A model generated the notes under the pieces. The model had not been told where the DNA came from and ran no database searches. It saw nothing but the letters and a program-made list of their open reading frames with translations. The translations under genes were made by a program, and so were the position numbers. A DNA stretch of 64,000 bases from Paraburkholderia madseniana (GTDB taxonomy: Bacteria > Pseudomonadota > Gammaproteobacteria > Burkholderiales > Burkholderiaceae): positions 1 to 64,000 of the forward strand of contig NZ_VOSW01000031.1 in assembly GCF_009690905.1 (NCBI RefSeq), read 5' to 3'. Of this stretch, positions 42,932 to 52,638 are shown one piece after another (positions within the stretch are counted from its first letter, which is position 1; each line of letters starts with the position of its first letter).

Positions 42932-43969
42932 ATGCAGACCCTACGCAAACGAGGCGTGCGCACCGTCCAGATAGCGACCTTCGCGCTCGCGGCCGCTACG
43001 CTCGCCGGCTGCTCGACCGTGCAGACGCCGACCAAGGGCGATCCGCTCGAGGGCTTGAACCGCACCATCTTCACCGTCAACGACAAGCTCGATCAGTACG
43101 CGCTGAAGCCGGTCGCGAAGGGCTACGTCTTCATCACGCCGCAGCCGGTGCGCGACAGCGTCACCAACTTCTTCTCGAATATCGGCGACGTCTACATCGC
43201 GGCGAACAATCTGCTGCAGTTGAAGATCACCGATGGCGTCGAAGACATCATGCGGATCGTGATCAACACGGTGTTCGGCGTTGGCGGTCTGTTCGACGTG
43301 GCGACGCTCGCTAAACTGCCCAAGCATGACAACGACCTCGGCCTGACGCTCGGGCACTACGGCGTGCCGCCGGGTCCTTACCTCGTTCTGCCGCTGTTCG
43401 GTCCGAGCACGGTGCGCGACGCGGTCGGCTCGATCGGCAACTACTATGTGAATCCGCTCAGCTACATCAATCCGCCAGGCCTGACGTGGGCGCTGTACGG
43501 CGTGAACGTGATCAATACGCGTGCGAACCTGCTGAACGCGAGCGATGTACTGGAAGGCGCCGCGCTGGATAAGTACTCGTTCGTGCGTAACGCGTATCTG
43601 CAGCGCCGCCAGTATTTGTTGTCGGACGGCAAGCAGTCGCAGTCGCTGCCGAACTACGGCGACGAAGCGCCGCTGCCGAAGTACGACGACGTCGATAGCG
43701 GTGCGGCTGCGGCGCCAGCAGGCACGCAGGGTGCTGCCGCGAAAGCATCGGCTGCGTCCGGTGCGGCCGCCGCAACGCCGCCGCAAGCTGCTTCGGCGGC
43801 TGGCGCAACCACGGGCGCAACCGGCACGGCGGCTGCGCCTGAAGCCGCCTCCGGCGGCTCCGAAACACCGCCGCTCGACCTGAACGGCGGTCCGGAAACG
43901 ACGCAGATTCCGGCCGGCCAACTGGTTCCGCCGACGCGTTTCAACTTCCCGTCATTCAAATTGCGTTGA
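42932..43969 (+). CDS. mlaA: MlaA (VacJ), outer-membrane lipoprotein with a long Ala-rich tail
   Basis: Outer-membrane ring-shaped lipoprotein that removes phospholipids from the outer leaflet and hands them to MlaC. Lipobox LAGC (Cys27). The MlaA domain runs to about residue 225 (DPLEGLNRTIF, FFSNIGDVYIAANN, YGVPPGPYLVLPLFGPS). The last about 110 residues are Ala/Gly/Pro/Thr low complexity, so the protein is 345 residues compared with about 250 in E. coli. Placed inside the mla operon, unlike E. coli where vacJ is separate. Confidence 0.94.
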   Translation: MQTLRKRGVRTVQIATFALAAATLAGCSTVQTPTKGDPLEGLNRTIFTVNDKLDQYALKPVAKGYVFITPQPVRDSVTNFFSNIGDVYIAANNLLQLKITDGVEDIMRIVINTVFGVGGLFDVATLAKLPKHDNDLGLTLGHYGVPPGPYLVLPLFGPSTVRDAVGSIGNYYVNPLSYINPPGLTWALYGVNVINTRANLLNASDVLEGAALDKYSFVRNAYLQRRQYLLSDGKQSQSLPNYGDEAPLPKYDDVDSGAAAAPAGTQGAAAKASAASGAAAATPPQAASAAGATTGATGTAAAPEAASGGSETPPLDLNGGPETTQIPAGQLVPPTRFNFPSFKLR

Positions 43970-44087
43970 TCGTGCGGCCGTAACACCTCGATACGACTCT
44001 CGCAGTTTGCGCATGGATTGCTGCTGAACTCGCGTGTTAATGTCGGCTCCAACGGTTGCACTATTTTTAAGGCAAGCAAGGTTCGAT

Positions 44088-44720
44088 ATGAAAAAACTAT
44101 TCCTGATTCCGTTGTTCGCAGCGCTGTTTTCGTTCGCCAGTGCCGGTGCCTCGGCGCAAACGGTGGACTCCAATTCGCCGGACGGCCTGGTCAAGACCGT
44201 CACCCAGCAGGTGATCGATGCGATCCACGCCGACAAGTCGATCCAGCAAGGCGACATCACCCACATCACTCAGCTCGTCAACGAAAAGATCCTGCCGTAC
44301 ACCGATTTCCGCCGCACCACGCAACTGGCGATGGGCCGCAACTGGCGCACCGCGACGCCGGAGCAGCAAAACGCCGTCGTCGAGCAGTTCAAGATGCTGC
44401 TGATCCGCACGTATTCGGGCGCGTTGGCACAAGTGCGCGACCAGCAGATTCAGTACAAGCCGTTCCGCATGAACCCGGACGACACCGACACGGTGGTGCG
44501 CTCGGTGGTGATGAACAACGGCTCGCCGATCGAACTCGACTATCGTCTGTACAAGACGCCGAACGGCTGGCGTGTGTATGACATCAACGTGCTCGGCGCG
44601 TGGCTGATCCAGGCGTATCAGCAACAGTTCAGCGAACAGATCCAGCAGAAGGGCGTGGACGGACTGATCCAGTTCCTCACGCAGCGCAATCAGCAACTGG
44701 CCGCGGGCAAGCAGTCGTGA
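44088..44720 (+). CDS. mlaC: MlaC, periplasmic phospholipid carrier
   Basis: Soluble shuttle between MlaA and MlaD. 210 residues from ATG 44088: signal peptide (MKKLFLIPLFAALFSFASAG, cleaved near SAQ) then the Tol_Tol_Ttg2 domain with YTDFRRTTQLAMGRNWRTATPEQQ and GWRVYDINVLGAWL. Overlaps mlaB. Confidence 0.95.
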   Translation: MKKLFLIPLFAALFSFASAGASAQTVDSNSPDGLVKTVTQQVIDAIHADKSIQQGDITHITQLVNEKILPYTDFRRTTQLAMGRNWRTATPEQQNAVVEQFKMLLIRTYSGALAQVRDQQIQYKPFRMNPDDTDTVVRSVVMNNGSPIELDYRLYKTPNGWRVYDINVLGAWLIQAYQQQFSEQIQQKGVDGLIQFLTQRNQQLAAGKQS

Positions 44721-45022
44721 GCGAAGTGCTGAACGCCGTCGTCGCAAGCCGCTTCGAAAGCGGCGCGACGCTGACCCACGAGAGCGCGAAAGCCGCGCTC
44801 GAGGCGGGTTTGCAGCGCATCGCAGCGGGCGCGACCGGCGTGGATTGCGCGCCGCTCGCGCAATTCGACTCGTCCGCGCTTGCCGTCCTGCTCGCGTGGG
44901 AGCGTGCCGCCCAGGCGCGCGGCATCGCGTTCGAGATCGTCAATCTGCCGGCTGGTCTCGCCAGCCTCGCACAAGCCTACGGCGTCGATACCCTGTTATG
45001 TCGACCGGAGTTAGCGCTTTAG
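44717..45022 (+). CDS. mlaB: MlaB, STAS-domain subunit
   Basis: 101-residue cytoplasmic STAS protein that stabilises MlaF and activates the transporter. GTG start at 44717 overlaps the mlaC stop. STAS features: GVDCAPLAQFDSSALAVLLAWERAAQ, with the Ser pair in FDSSAL near the site that MlaB uses to contact MlaF. Last gene of the mla operon. Confidence 0.9.
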   Translation: MSEVLNAVVASRFESGATLTHESAKAALEAGLQRIAAGATGVDCAPLAQFDSSALAVLLAWERAAQARGIAFEIVNLPAGLASLAQAYGVDTLLCRPELAL

Positions 45023-45091
45023 CGGTTACTCCGGTCCCATGCTGCTTGCAGCGCGCGCGACATTGACGCTCCCCTAGCGTCACTTCCAATC

Positions 45092-45121
45092 GCCCCGGCC
45101 GAGCCGGGGCTGCCGATTTTT
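45092..45121 (+). terminator. Candidate terminator after mlaB
   Basis: 8-bp stem GCCCCGGC (45092-45099) / GCCGGGGC (45103-45110) with a CGA loop; a TTTTT run follows after six other bases. Likely but not ideal. Confidence 0.5.
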
Positions 45122-45125
45122 GCCC

Positions 45126-45131
45126 TATAAT
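45126..45131 (+). promoter_or_regulatory. Candidate -10 box for yadG-yadH
   Basis: TATAAT directly after the hairpin and about 106 bases upstream of the ABC transporter ATPase gene. The 17 bases upstream fall in the hairpin and give no -35 match. Confidence 0.3.
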
Positions 45132-45236
45132 CAAACGTTTTTCGGGGCATATAACCGGCCCCAATTTCGTCCCTTCCAGCACTTTTGCGCCCCCTCGGGG
45201 CTCCTTTAGGCGCCGCGACGCACGCGGCCCACAGTC

Positions 45237-46169
45237 ATGTCAGCCATAGAAATTCGTAACGTCAAGAAGCGCTACAAGGATTTGCAGGCGCTCAAGGGCG
45301 TCAGCCTCACGGTGGAAGAAGGCGAGTTCTTCGGACTGCTCGGTCCGAACGGCGCGGGCAAGACAACGCTCATCAGCATACTCGCGGGTCTCGCGCGCGC
45401 CGATGAAGGCAGCATTGCGGTGCGCGGCCATGACGTAGTCAGCGATTTTCGCGACGCGCGCCGCGCGCTCGGCGTGGTGCCGCAGGAGCTCGTGTTCGAT
45501 CCCTTCTTCACGGTGCGCGAAACCTTGCGCATCCAGTCCGGCTACTACGGGCTGCGCAACAACGACGCGTGGATCGACGAGATCATGGCCAATCTCGACC
45601 TCACCGAGAAAGCTGACGCCAATATGCGCGCGCTGTCGGGCGGCATGAAGCGCCGCGTACTCGTGGCGCAGGCGCTGGTGCACCGGCCGCCGGTGATCGT
45701 GCTGGATGAGCCGACCGCGGGCGTCGACGTCGAGTTGCGTCAAACCTTGTGGAAATTCATCTCGCGCCTGAATCGCGAAGGTCACACGATCGTGCTGACC
45801 ACGCACTATCTGGAAGAAGCCGAATCGCTGTGCGACCGCATCGCGATGTTGCGGCGCGGCGAGGTCGTCGCGCTCGAGCGCACCAGCACGCTGCTGCAGC
45901 GCTTTGCGGGCATGCAGCTGTTCCTGCGTTTTACGCAAGGTGTGTTGCCGGCCGAGTTGCGTCCGCTCGAAGTGGAAAGCGGCGCGGGTAACGGCAATGG
46001 CCGGCAGCATCTGCTGCGGCTCGCGAGCTATGACGACGTCGAGCGGATTCTCGCGCAGTGTCGCGCAGCGGGCTGCGCATTCGAAGAAATCGAGGTCCGC
46101 AAAGCCGACCTCGAAGATGTGTTCGTTCAGGTGATGAACGGTCCGGAAGTGATCGAGGGGCTGGCATGA
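45237..46169 (+). CDS. ABC-2 exporter ATPase, YadG-like
   Basis: 310 residues; Walker A GPNGAGKTTL, signature LSGGMKRRV and Walker B VIVLDEPTAGVD are present. The C-terminal about 80 residues form an extra domain common in ABC-2 export ATPases. It pairs with the permease that follows, the start of which overlaps its stop by ATGA. Substrate not known. The location between mla and murA is conserved in Burkholderia. Confidence 0.9.
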   Translation: MSAIEIRNVKKRYKDLQALKGVSLTVEEGEFFGLLGPNGAGKTTLISILAGLARADEGSIAVRGHDVVSDFRDARRALGVVPQELVFDPFFTVRETLRIQSGYYGLRNNDAWIDEIMANLDLTEKADANMRALSGGMKRRVLVAQALVHRPPVIVLDEPTAGVDVELRQTLWKFISRLNREGHTIVLTTHYLEEAESLCDRIAMLRRGEVVALERTSTLLQRFAGMQLFLRFTQGVLPAELRPLEVESGAGNGNGRQHLLRLASYDDVERILAQCRAAGCAFEEIEVRKADLEDVFVQVMNGPEVIEGLA

Positions 46170-46921
46170 GCGGCTTTCGCACGCTGTTTTACAAGGAAAT
46201 CCTGCGTTTCTGGAAGGTGTCGTTCCAGACCGTGCTGGCGCCGGTCATCACCGCGCTGCTGTATCTGACGATTTTCGGCCACGCGTTGCGCGGTCACGTT
46301 CAGGTCTATCCGGGCGTCGAGTACACGAGCTTTCTGATTCCCGGTCTCGTGATGATGAGCGTGCTGCAGAACGCATTTGCGAATAGCTCGTCCTCGCTGA
46401 TCCAGTCGAAAATCACGGGCAACCTGGTGTTCGTATTGCTGCCGCCGTTGTCGCACTACGAGATGTTCGGCGCGTATGTGCTCGCCGCCGTGGCGCGCGG
46501 ATTGGCGGTCGGCTTCGGCGTGTTCATCGTGACGATCTGGTTCGTGCCGGTCAGCTTTAGCGCGCCGCTTTACATCATCGCGTTCGCGATTTTCGGCGCG
46601 GCGATTCTGGGCACACTCGGTTTGATCGCCGGCATCTGGGCTGAAAAGTTCGATCAGCTTGCTGCATTTCAAAACTTTCTGATTATGCCGCTCACGTTCC
46701 TCTCGGGCGTGTTCTACTCGACGCATACGCTGCCACCGGTGTGGCGCGAAGTGTCGCGGCTCAATCCCTTTTTCTACATGATCGACGGCTTTCGCTACGG
46801 TTTCTTCGGGATGTCGGATATCAATCCGCTCGTGAGCCTTGCGATCGTTGCCGGTTTCTTTGTGGTGCTGGCCGTGGTGGCGATGCGCATGCTCGCCTCC
46901 GGCTACAAACTGCGCCACTGA
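46166..46921 (+). CDS. ABC-2 type permease, YadH-like
   Basis: 251 residues from ATG 46166, six hydrophobic segments. ABC-2 features include EILRFWKVSFQTVLAPV near the N-terminus, NAFANSSSSLIQSKI and PLTFLSGVFYSTHTLPPVWR. Works with the preceding ATPase; substrate unknown. Confidence 0.9.
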   Translation: MSGFRTLFYKEILRFWKVSFQTVLAPVITALLYLTIFGHALRGHVQVYPGVEYTSFLIPGLVMMSVLQNAFANSSSSLIQSKITGNLVFVLLPPLSHYEMFGAYVLAAVARGLAVGFGVFIVTIWFVPVSFSAPLYIIAFAIFGAAILGTLGLIAGIWAEKFDQLAAFQNFLIMPLTFLSGVFYSTHTLPPVWREVSRLNPFFYMIDGFRYGFFGMSDINPLVSLAIVAGFFVVLAVVAMRMLASGYKLRH

Positions 46922-46936
46922 TCAGGAGCATCCCTC

Positions 46937-47176
46937 ATGTTGCCGACTCCCGAACAGGTCAAGCAATACATCGCGGCTGGGCTCGCTTGCCAGCATCTCG
47001 AAGTCGAAGGCGACGGTCAGCATTTCTTTGCGACCATCGTTGCCGAGAGCTTCGAAGGCAAGCGTCTGATCCAGCGCCATCAACTCGTGTATGCGGCGCT
47101 CGGCGACCGCATGCGCGAAGAAATCCACGCGCTCAGCATGAAGACGCTGACGCCCGCCGAATGGCAGAACGCGTAA
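46937..47176 (+). CDS. BolA/IbaG-like protein
   Basis: 79 residues with the BolA fold core VEGDGQHFFATIVAESFEGKRLIQRHQLVYAALG; the conserved Cys18 or His in HRHQ region may bind Fe-S with a monothiol glutaredoxin. IbaG-type BolA proteins act in iron and acid stress. It lies before murA in many proteobacteria, as here. Confidence 0.92.
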   Translation: MLPTPEQVKQYIAAGLACQHLEVEGDGQHFFATIVAESFEGKRLIQRHQLVYAALGDRMREEIHALSMKTLTPAEWQNA

Positions 47177-47188
47177 TCTGGAAATTTA

Positions 47189-48550
47189 GTGCGAATTACT
47201 CAAGAAGGGCGCGACGCCGGTAGCGGCGCGTCGAACACAGTCAAAGCGGGCCCGGCTGAAGTCCGGGTCAATCAGGAACTGACAGGCATGGATAAACTCG
47301 TCATTGAAGGTGGCTACCCGCTGTCGGGTGAAGTCGTCGTCTCAGGTGCCAAGAACGCGGCGTTGCCGATTCTGTGCGCGAGTCTGCTGAGCGCGGAGCC
47401 GGTGCATCTGGAGAACGTGCCCGACTTGCAGGACGTGCGCACGATGCTCAAGCTGCTCGGCCAGATGGGCGTGCAGATCGAGAGCGGCGAGGGCTGCGTG
47501 TCGCTGGATGCGTCGAAGGTCGATAACCTCGTCGCGCCGTACGAAATGGTGAAGACCATGCGTGCGTCGATCCTCGTGCTCGGCCCGCTGGTCGCGCGCT
47601 TCGGTCACGCTCGCGTGTCGCTGCCGGGCGGCTGCGCAATCGGCGCGCGTCCGGTGGATCAGCACATCAAGGGTCTGCAGGCCATGGGCGCCGAGATCAC
47701 GATCGAGCACGGCTTCATCGAAGCGCGTGCGAAGCGTCTGAAGGGCGCGCGCATCGTGACCGACATGATCACCGTGACGGGCACCGAAAACCTGCTGATG
47801 GCAGCGGTGCTGGCCGAGGGCGAAACGGTCATCGAGAACGCCGCGCGTGAGCCGGAAGTGGGTGACCTCGCGCATCTGCTGGTCGAGATGGGCGCAAAGA
47901 TCGAAGGTATCGGCACCGACCGTCTGGTGATCCAGGGCGTCGACAAGCTGCATGGCGCAAAGCACACGGTGATTCCGGATCGTATCGAAGCCGGCACGTT
48001 CCTGTGCGCGGTCGCGGCTGCCGGTGGCGATGTCACATTGCGTAAGGTGCGTCCGCTGATTCTGGAAGCGGTCACCGAGAAGCTGCGCGAAGCCGGCGTC
48101 GCGATCGAAGAGGGCGACGACTGGATGCGTGTGCGCATGGACAAGCGTCCGAGCGCGGTGAGCTTCCGCACGTCCGAATATCCGGCGTTCCCGACCGACA
48201 TGCAGGCGCAGTTCATGGCGCTCAACACGCTCGCGGACGGCACCTCGCAAGTCGTCGAGACGATCTTCGAGAACCGCTACATGCACGTGCAGGAGTTGAA
48301 CCGCCTCGGCGCGAACATCACGATCGACGGCAACACCGCGCTCGTGACCGGCGTCGAGAAGCTGTCCGGCGCGAAGGTGATGGCGACCGACCTGCGTGCG
48401 TCGGCGAGCCTCGTGATCGCCGCGCTGCGTGCCGAAGGCGAAACGCTGATCGACCGTATCTATCACCTGGATCGCGGTTACGACCGGATGGAAACCAAGC
48501 TCAACGCCATCGGCGCCAAGGTGCGCCGTATCTCGGGGAGCCAGGCATGA
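47189..48550 (+). CDS. murA: UDP-N-acetylglucosamine 1-carboxyvinyltransferase MurA
   Basis: Adds enolpyruvate to UDP-GlcNAc, first step of peptidoglycan synthesis. 453 residues from GTG 47189, which keeps an N-terminal extension (MRITQEGRDAG...) like relatives; an ATG at 47288 (MDKLVIEGGYPLSG) would give 420 residues and is the usual E. coli-like start. The active-site Cys is in LPGGCAIGARPVD. Overlaps hisG by ATGA, so it shares transcription with the his operon. Confidence 0.94.
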   Translation: MRITQEGRDAGSGASNTVKAGPAEVRVNQELTGMDKLVIEGGYPLSGEVVVSGAKNAALPILCASLLSAEPVHLENVPDLQDVRTMLKLLGQMGVQIESGEGCVSLDASKVDNLVAPYEMVKTMRASILVLGPLVARFGHARVSLPGGCAIGARPVDQHIKGLQAMGAEITIEHGFIEARAKRLKGARIVTDMITVTGTENLLMAAVLAEGETVIENAAREPEVGDLAHLLVEMGAKIEGIGTDRLVIQGVDKLHGAKHTVIPDRIEAGTFLCAVAAAGGDVTLRKVRPLILEAVTEKLREAGVAIEEGDDWMRVRMDKRPSAVSFRTSEYPAFPTDMQAQFMALNTLADGTSQVVETIFENRYMHVQELNRLGANITIDGNTALVTGVEKLSGAKVMATDLRASASLVIAALRAEGETLIDRIYHLDRGYDRMETKLNAIGAKVRRISGSQA

Positions 48551-49242
48551 GTTCGATGCCGCAAACGTCGTCGTCGCCGGCTGTGAGCGCACCGCTCACG
48601 CTGGCTTTGTCGAAAGGGCGTATCTTCGAAGAGACGCTGCCGCTGCTCGCCGCAGCCGGCATTGAAGTCGCCGAAGATCCGGAAACCTCACGCAAGCTGA
48701 TTCTGCCCACTACGGATGCGAATGTGCGCGTGATCATCGTGCGCGCCACGGACGTGCCGACCTACGTCGAATACGGCGCAGCCGACTTCGGCGTGGCCGG
48801 CAAGGACGTGCTGCTCGAGCACGGCGGCAGCGGACTGTATCAGCCGGTCGATCTGGATATCGCGCGTTGCCGGATGTCGGTCGCAGTGGCGGCCGGTTTC
48901 GACTACGCGAACGCGGTGCGCCAGGGCGCACGTCTGCGCGTGGCGACCAAATATGTGGAAACCGCACGTGAGCATTTTGCCGCCAAGGGCGTGCACGTCG
49001 ATCTGATCAAGCTGTACGGTTCGATGGAGCTGGCGCCGCTGGTCGGCCTCGCCGATGCGATCGTCGACCTGGTGAGTTCCGGCAATACCTTGCGCGCCAA
49101 CAATCTTGTCGAGGTGGAAGAGATCATGCAGATTTCGTCGCGCCTCGTTGTGAACCAGGCAGCGCTGAAGCTCAAGCGCGCGGCGCTGCGGCCGATCCTC
49201 GACGCGTTCGAACGCGCGTCGAAGGCCGGCGCTGCGGCCTGA
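48547..49242 (+). CDS. hisG: ATP phosphoribosyltransferase, short form (HisG)
   Basis: First step of histidine synthesis: ATP and PRPP to PR-ATP. 231 residues, so it lacks the C-terminal regulatory domain of the long form and belongs to the short HisG type that needs the HisZ subunit for activity and feedback inhibition. Conserved LALSKGRIFEETLPLL and the PRPP-loop-like VDLVSSGNTLRAN. No hisZ is seen in this window. Confidence 0.93.
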   Translation: MSSMPQTSSSPAVSAPLTLALSKGRIFEETLPLLAAAGIEVAEDPETSRKLILPTTDANVRVIIVRATDVPTYVEYGAADFGVAGKDVLLEHGGSGLYQPVDLDIARCRMSVAVAAGFDYANAVRQGARLRVATKYVETAREHFAAKGVHVDLIKLYGSMELAPLVGLADAIVDLVSSGNTLRANNLVEVEEIMQISSRLVVNQAALKLKRAALRPILDAFERASKAGAAA

Positions 49243-49302
49243 AAAGTTTGACTACGCTCGTTTGACCACGCTTTAGCGCGCCTTACCGAAACGGATACCC
49301 GT

Positions 49303-50625
49303 ATGTCTATCAAGATTCGCAAACTCGATTCCAGCGCTCCCGACTTCCAGAAGTCGCTGCATGCGGTACTCGCGTTCGAGGCGAGCGAAGACGAAGCAAT
49401 CGAGCGCTCGGTCGCGCAGATTCTGAACGACGTGAAGGCACGCGGCGACGCCGCGGTGCTCGAGTACACGAGCCGCTTCGACCGCGTCGAGGCGAAGAGC
49501 GTCGCGGCGCTCGAGTTGCCGATGTCCGAACTGGAGGCGGCGCTCGAAGGCCTCGAGCCGAAGCGTCGCGCAGCGCTCGAAGCGGCGGCGGCGCGCGTGC
49601 GCGGTTACCACGAGAAGCAGAAGATCGAGTGCGGCAGCCATAGCTGGCAGTACACGGAAGCCGACGGCACCGTGCTCGGGCAGAAGGTCACGCCGCTGGA
49701 TCGCGCGGGTATTTACGTGCCGGGCGGCAAGGCGGCGTATCCGTCGTCGGTGCTGATGAACGCGATTCCGGCGCGCGTGGCCGGTGTGCGCGAAATCGTC
49801 ATGGTTGTGCCCACGCCGGACGGCGTGAAGAATCCGCTGGTGCTGGCGGCCGCCTTGCTGGGCGGCGTGGATCGTGTGTTCACGATCGGCGGCGCGCAGG
49901 CGGTGGGCGCACTGGCATACGGCACGGAAACGGTGCCCGCGGTCGACAAGATCTGCGGCCCCGGCAACGCGTATGTCGCGTCGGCCAAGCGCCGGGTGTT
50001 CGGCACGGTCGGCATTGACATGATCGCCGGGCCGTCGGAAATTCTCGTGCTGTGCGACGGCACGACGGACCCGCGCTGGATCGCGATGGACCTGTTCTCG
50101 CAAGCCGAGCACGACGAACTCGCGCAATCCATCCTGCTGTGTCCGGACGATGCATTCATCGCCCGCGTACGCGATGCGATCAACGAACTGCTGCCGAGCA
50201 TGCCGCGCCAGGACGTGATCCGCGCTTCGCTCGAAGGCCGCGGTGCGTTGATCAAGGTGCGCGATATGGCCGAAGCCTGCGCGATCGCCAATGACATCGC
50301 GCCGGAACACCTCGAAATCTCCGCGCTGGAACCGCATCAATGGGGCCAACTGATCCGCCATGCCGGCGCGATCTTCCTCGGCCGCTACACCAGTGAAAGC
50401 CTCGGCGACTACTGCGCGGGGCCGAATCACGTGCTGCCTACGTCGCGTACCGCACGGTTCTCGTCACCGCTGGGCGTCTACGATTTCTTCAAGCGTTCGA
50501 GCGTGATCGAGGTCAGTGCGGAAGGCGCGCAGACGCTTGGCGAGATCGCCGCCGAACTCGCTTACGGCGAAGGCCTGCAGGCGCATGCCCGCAGCGCCGA
50601 ATACCGGATGCGGCAGAACGGCTAA
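49303..50625 (+). CDS. hisD: Histidinol dehydrogenase
   Basis: Zn- and NAD-dependent enzyme that makes histidine from histidinol in two steps. 440 residues, with the IDMIAGPSEILVLCD and LFSQAEHDELAQSILL (Zn/catalytic His and Glu) motifs and PEHLEI. Follows hisG after 60 bases. Confidence 0.95.
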   Translation: MSIKIRKLDSSAPDFQKSLHAVLAFEASEDEAIERSVAQILNDVKARGDAAVLEYTSRFDRVEAKSVAALELPMSELEAALEGLEPKRRAALEAAAARVRGYHEKQKIECGSHSWQYTEADGTVLGQKVTPLDRAGIYVPGGKAAYPSSVLMNAIPARVAGVREIVMVVPTPDGVKNPLVLAAALLGGVDRVFTIGGAQAVGALAYGTETVPAVDKICGPGNAYVASAKRRVFGTVGIDMIAGPSEILVLCDGTTDPRWIAMDLFSQAEHDELAQSILLCPDDAFIARVRDAINELLPSMPRQDVIRASLEGRGALIKVRDMAEACAIANDIAPEHLEISALEPHQWGQLIRHAGAIFLGRYTSESLGDYCAGPNHVLPTSRTARFSSPLGVYDFFKRSSVIEVSAEGAQTLGEIAAELAYGEGLQAHARSAEYRMRQNG

Positions 50626-50806
50626 GCGCGGCTGACCGCGACGAGCCGGAGTACGGAGCAGGCGGGCATCGAACCGATGTCCGCGAACCCTGCCGACGGA
50701 TTTCGCGCGGTTTCCCGTTAAATAACGACAATACAGACCAACCTGGGGCAGTCCGCAAGCCGCCGATACCCGCCGGCGTCTCCCGCGCGGCCCGGTCCAC
50801 TGACTT

Positions 50807-51877
50807 ATGACGACACCTCAAGACATCATCCGCCGCGACGTGCTCGCGATGACGAGCTATCCGGTTCCGGACGCCACGGGCTATATCAAGCTCGATGCGA
50901 TGGAAAATCCGTTTTCGCTGCCTCCGGTGCTCGCCGCCCATCTCGGCGAGCATCTGGCCGGCGTTGCGCTGAACCGTTACCCGGCGCCGCGCCCGGAAGC
51001 GCTGATCGAAAAGATCAAGCGCGTGATGGGTGTGCCCGCGGGTTGCGACGTGCTGCTCGGCAACGGCTCGGATGAAATCATCAGCATGGTGTCGGTGGCG
51101 TGCGCGAAGCCGGGCGCCAAGGTGCTCGCGCCGATGCCGGGTTTCGTCATGTATCAGATGTCCGCGAAGCTGGCGAATCTGGAATTCATCGGCGTGCCGC
51201 TGAAGCACGATTTCACGCTCGACACCGAAGCGATGCTGGCGGCGATCGCCGAGCATGAACCGGCGGTCATCTATCTGGCCTACCCGAACAACCCGACCGG
51301 CACGCTGTACGACGGCGCGGATATGGAGCGCATCATCGCCGCGGCGAACAAAAGCCTGGTGGTGATCGACGAGGCTTATCAGCCGTTCGCGCAGCAAAGC
51401 TGGCTGCCGCGCGCCGATGCCTTCGACAACGTCGTCGTGATGCGTACGGTGTCCAAGCTCGGTCTGGCCGGCATCCGCCTGGGTTATCTGGTCGGCAAGC
51501 CCGCCTGGCTCACCGAATTCGACAAGGTGCGGCCGCCCTACAACACCAACGTGCTGACGCAGGCCGCCGCCGATTTCCTGCTCGACCACGTCGACGTGCT
51601 CGACGCCCAAGCCGAGCAACTGCGTGAAGAACGGACGAAACTCGCGCAAGCCGTCGCCCAATTACCGGGCGCCGAAGTGTTTCCGAGCGCCGGCAACTTC
51701 CTGCTGGTGCGGGTGCCTGACGCATCCGTTATGTTCGAAACGCTGCTGGCAGCACGGGTTTTGATCAAAAACGTGAGTAAAATGCATCCATTGCTGGTCA
51801 ATTGCGTGCGTTTGACCGTGGGTTCACCGGAAGAAAACGCCCAATTGATCGCTGGACTGAAACTCGTGCTGCATTGA
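50807..51877 (+). CDS. hisC: Histidinol-phosphate aminotransferase
   Basis: PLP aminotransferase that forms histidinol phosphate. 356 residues; PLP Lys in MRTVSKLGLAGIRLGY, with GNGSDEII and AYPNNPTG conserved. Separated from hisD by 181 bases, in which I see no clear promoter. Confidence 0.94.
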   Translation: MTTPQDIIRRDVLAMTSYPVPDATGYIKLDAMENPFSLPPVLAAHLGEHLAGVALNRYPAPRPEALIEKIKRVMGVPAGCDVLLGNGSDEIISMVSVACAKPGAKVLAPMPGFVMYQMSAKLANLEFIGVPLKHDFTLDTEAMLAAIAEHEPAVIYLAYPNNPTGTLYDGADMERIIAAANKSLVVIDEAYQPFAQQSWLPRADAFDNVVVMRTVSKLGLAGIRLGYLVGKPAWLTEFDKVRPPYNTNVLTQAAADFLLDHVDVLDAQAEQLREERTKLAQAVAQLPGAEVFPSAGNFLLVRVPDASVMFETLLAARVLIKNVSKMHPLLVNCVRLTVGSPEENAQLIAGLKLVLH

Positions 51878-51991
51878 ACGGCGAGCTGAATGGCCGCGTG
51901 AGCGCTTTCCCCTACTGCGAAAAGTGCGCGCGGTCCGCCGTGTTCCCATCCCACACTACTATCGCTTTCTAGCTAGATTCGAGGAATTACC

Positions 51992-52579
51992 ATGCGCCTT
52001 GCGGAAGTCGTTCGCAACACAAGCGAAACGCAGATCCGTGTGAAGATCAATCTGGACGGCACCGGTCAGCAGAAGCTGGCCACCGGTGTGCCGTTTCTTG
52101 ATCACATGCTCGACCAGATCGCACGCCACGGGTTGTTCGATCTCGACATCGAAGCGCATGGCGACCTCGAAATCGACGACCACCACACGGTTGAAGACGT
52201 CGGCATCACGCTCGGCCAGGCCGTCGCGAAGGCAATTGGCGACCGCAAGGGCATCCGTCGCTACGGTCATTCTTACGTGCCGCTCGACGAAGCGCTGTCG
52301 CGCGTCGTGATCGATTTTTCCGGACGCCCGGGTCTCGAATTCCATGTGCCGTTTACGCGCGCGCGCATCGGCACCTTCGACGTCGATCTCTCCATCGAAT
52401 TTTTCCGCGGCTTCGTCAATCACGCCGGCGTCACGCTGCACATCGACAACCTGCGTGGCCTGAACGCCCATCATCAGATGGAAACGGTGTTCAAGGCCTT
52501 CGGGCGTGCATTGCGTATGGCCGTCGAGATGGACGAACGCGCGGCGGGACAGATTCCGTCGACCAAGGGCAGCCTTTAA
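51992..52579 (+). CDS. hisB: Imidazoleglycerol-phosphate dehydratase
   Basis: Mn-dependent dehydratase. 195 residues, monofunctional: no histidinol-phosphatase domain of the enteric HisB is fused. Metal-binding motifs FLDHMLDQIARHG, DDHHTVEDVG and NAHHQMETVFKAFGRALR. The histidinol phosphatase is not in this window. Confidence 0.95.
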   Translation: MRLAEVVRNTSETQIRVKINLDGTGQQKLATGVPFLDHMLDQIARHGLFDLDIEAHGDLEIDDHHTVEDVGITLGQAVAKAIGDRKGIRRYGHSYVPLDEALSRVVIDFSGRPGLEFHVPFTRARIGTFDVDLSIEFFRGFVNHAGVTLHIDNLRGLNAHHQMETVFKAFGRALRMAVEMDERAAGQIPSTKGSL

Positions 52580-52638
52580 GCGCTCATTTACCAGCCTCGT
52601 GACCAGGACCGGCTGCGCTTGCCCGCACCCGGTGTGCG

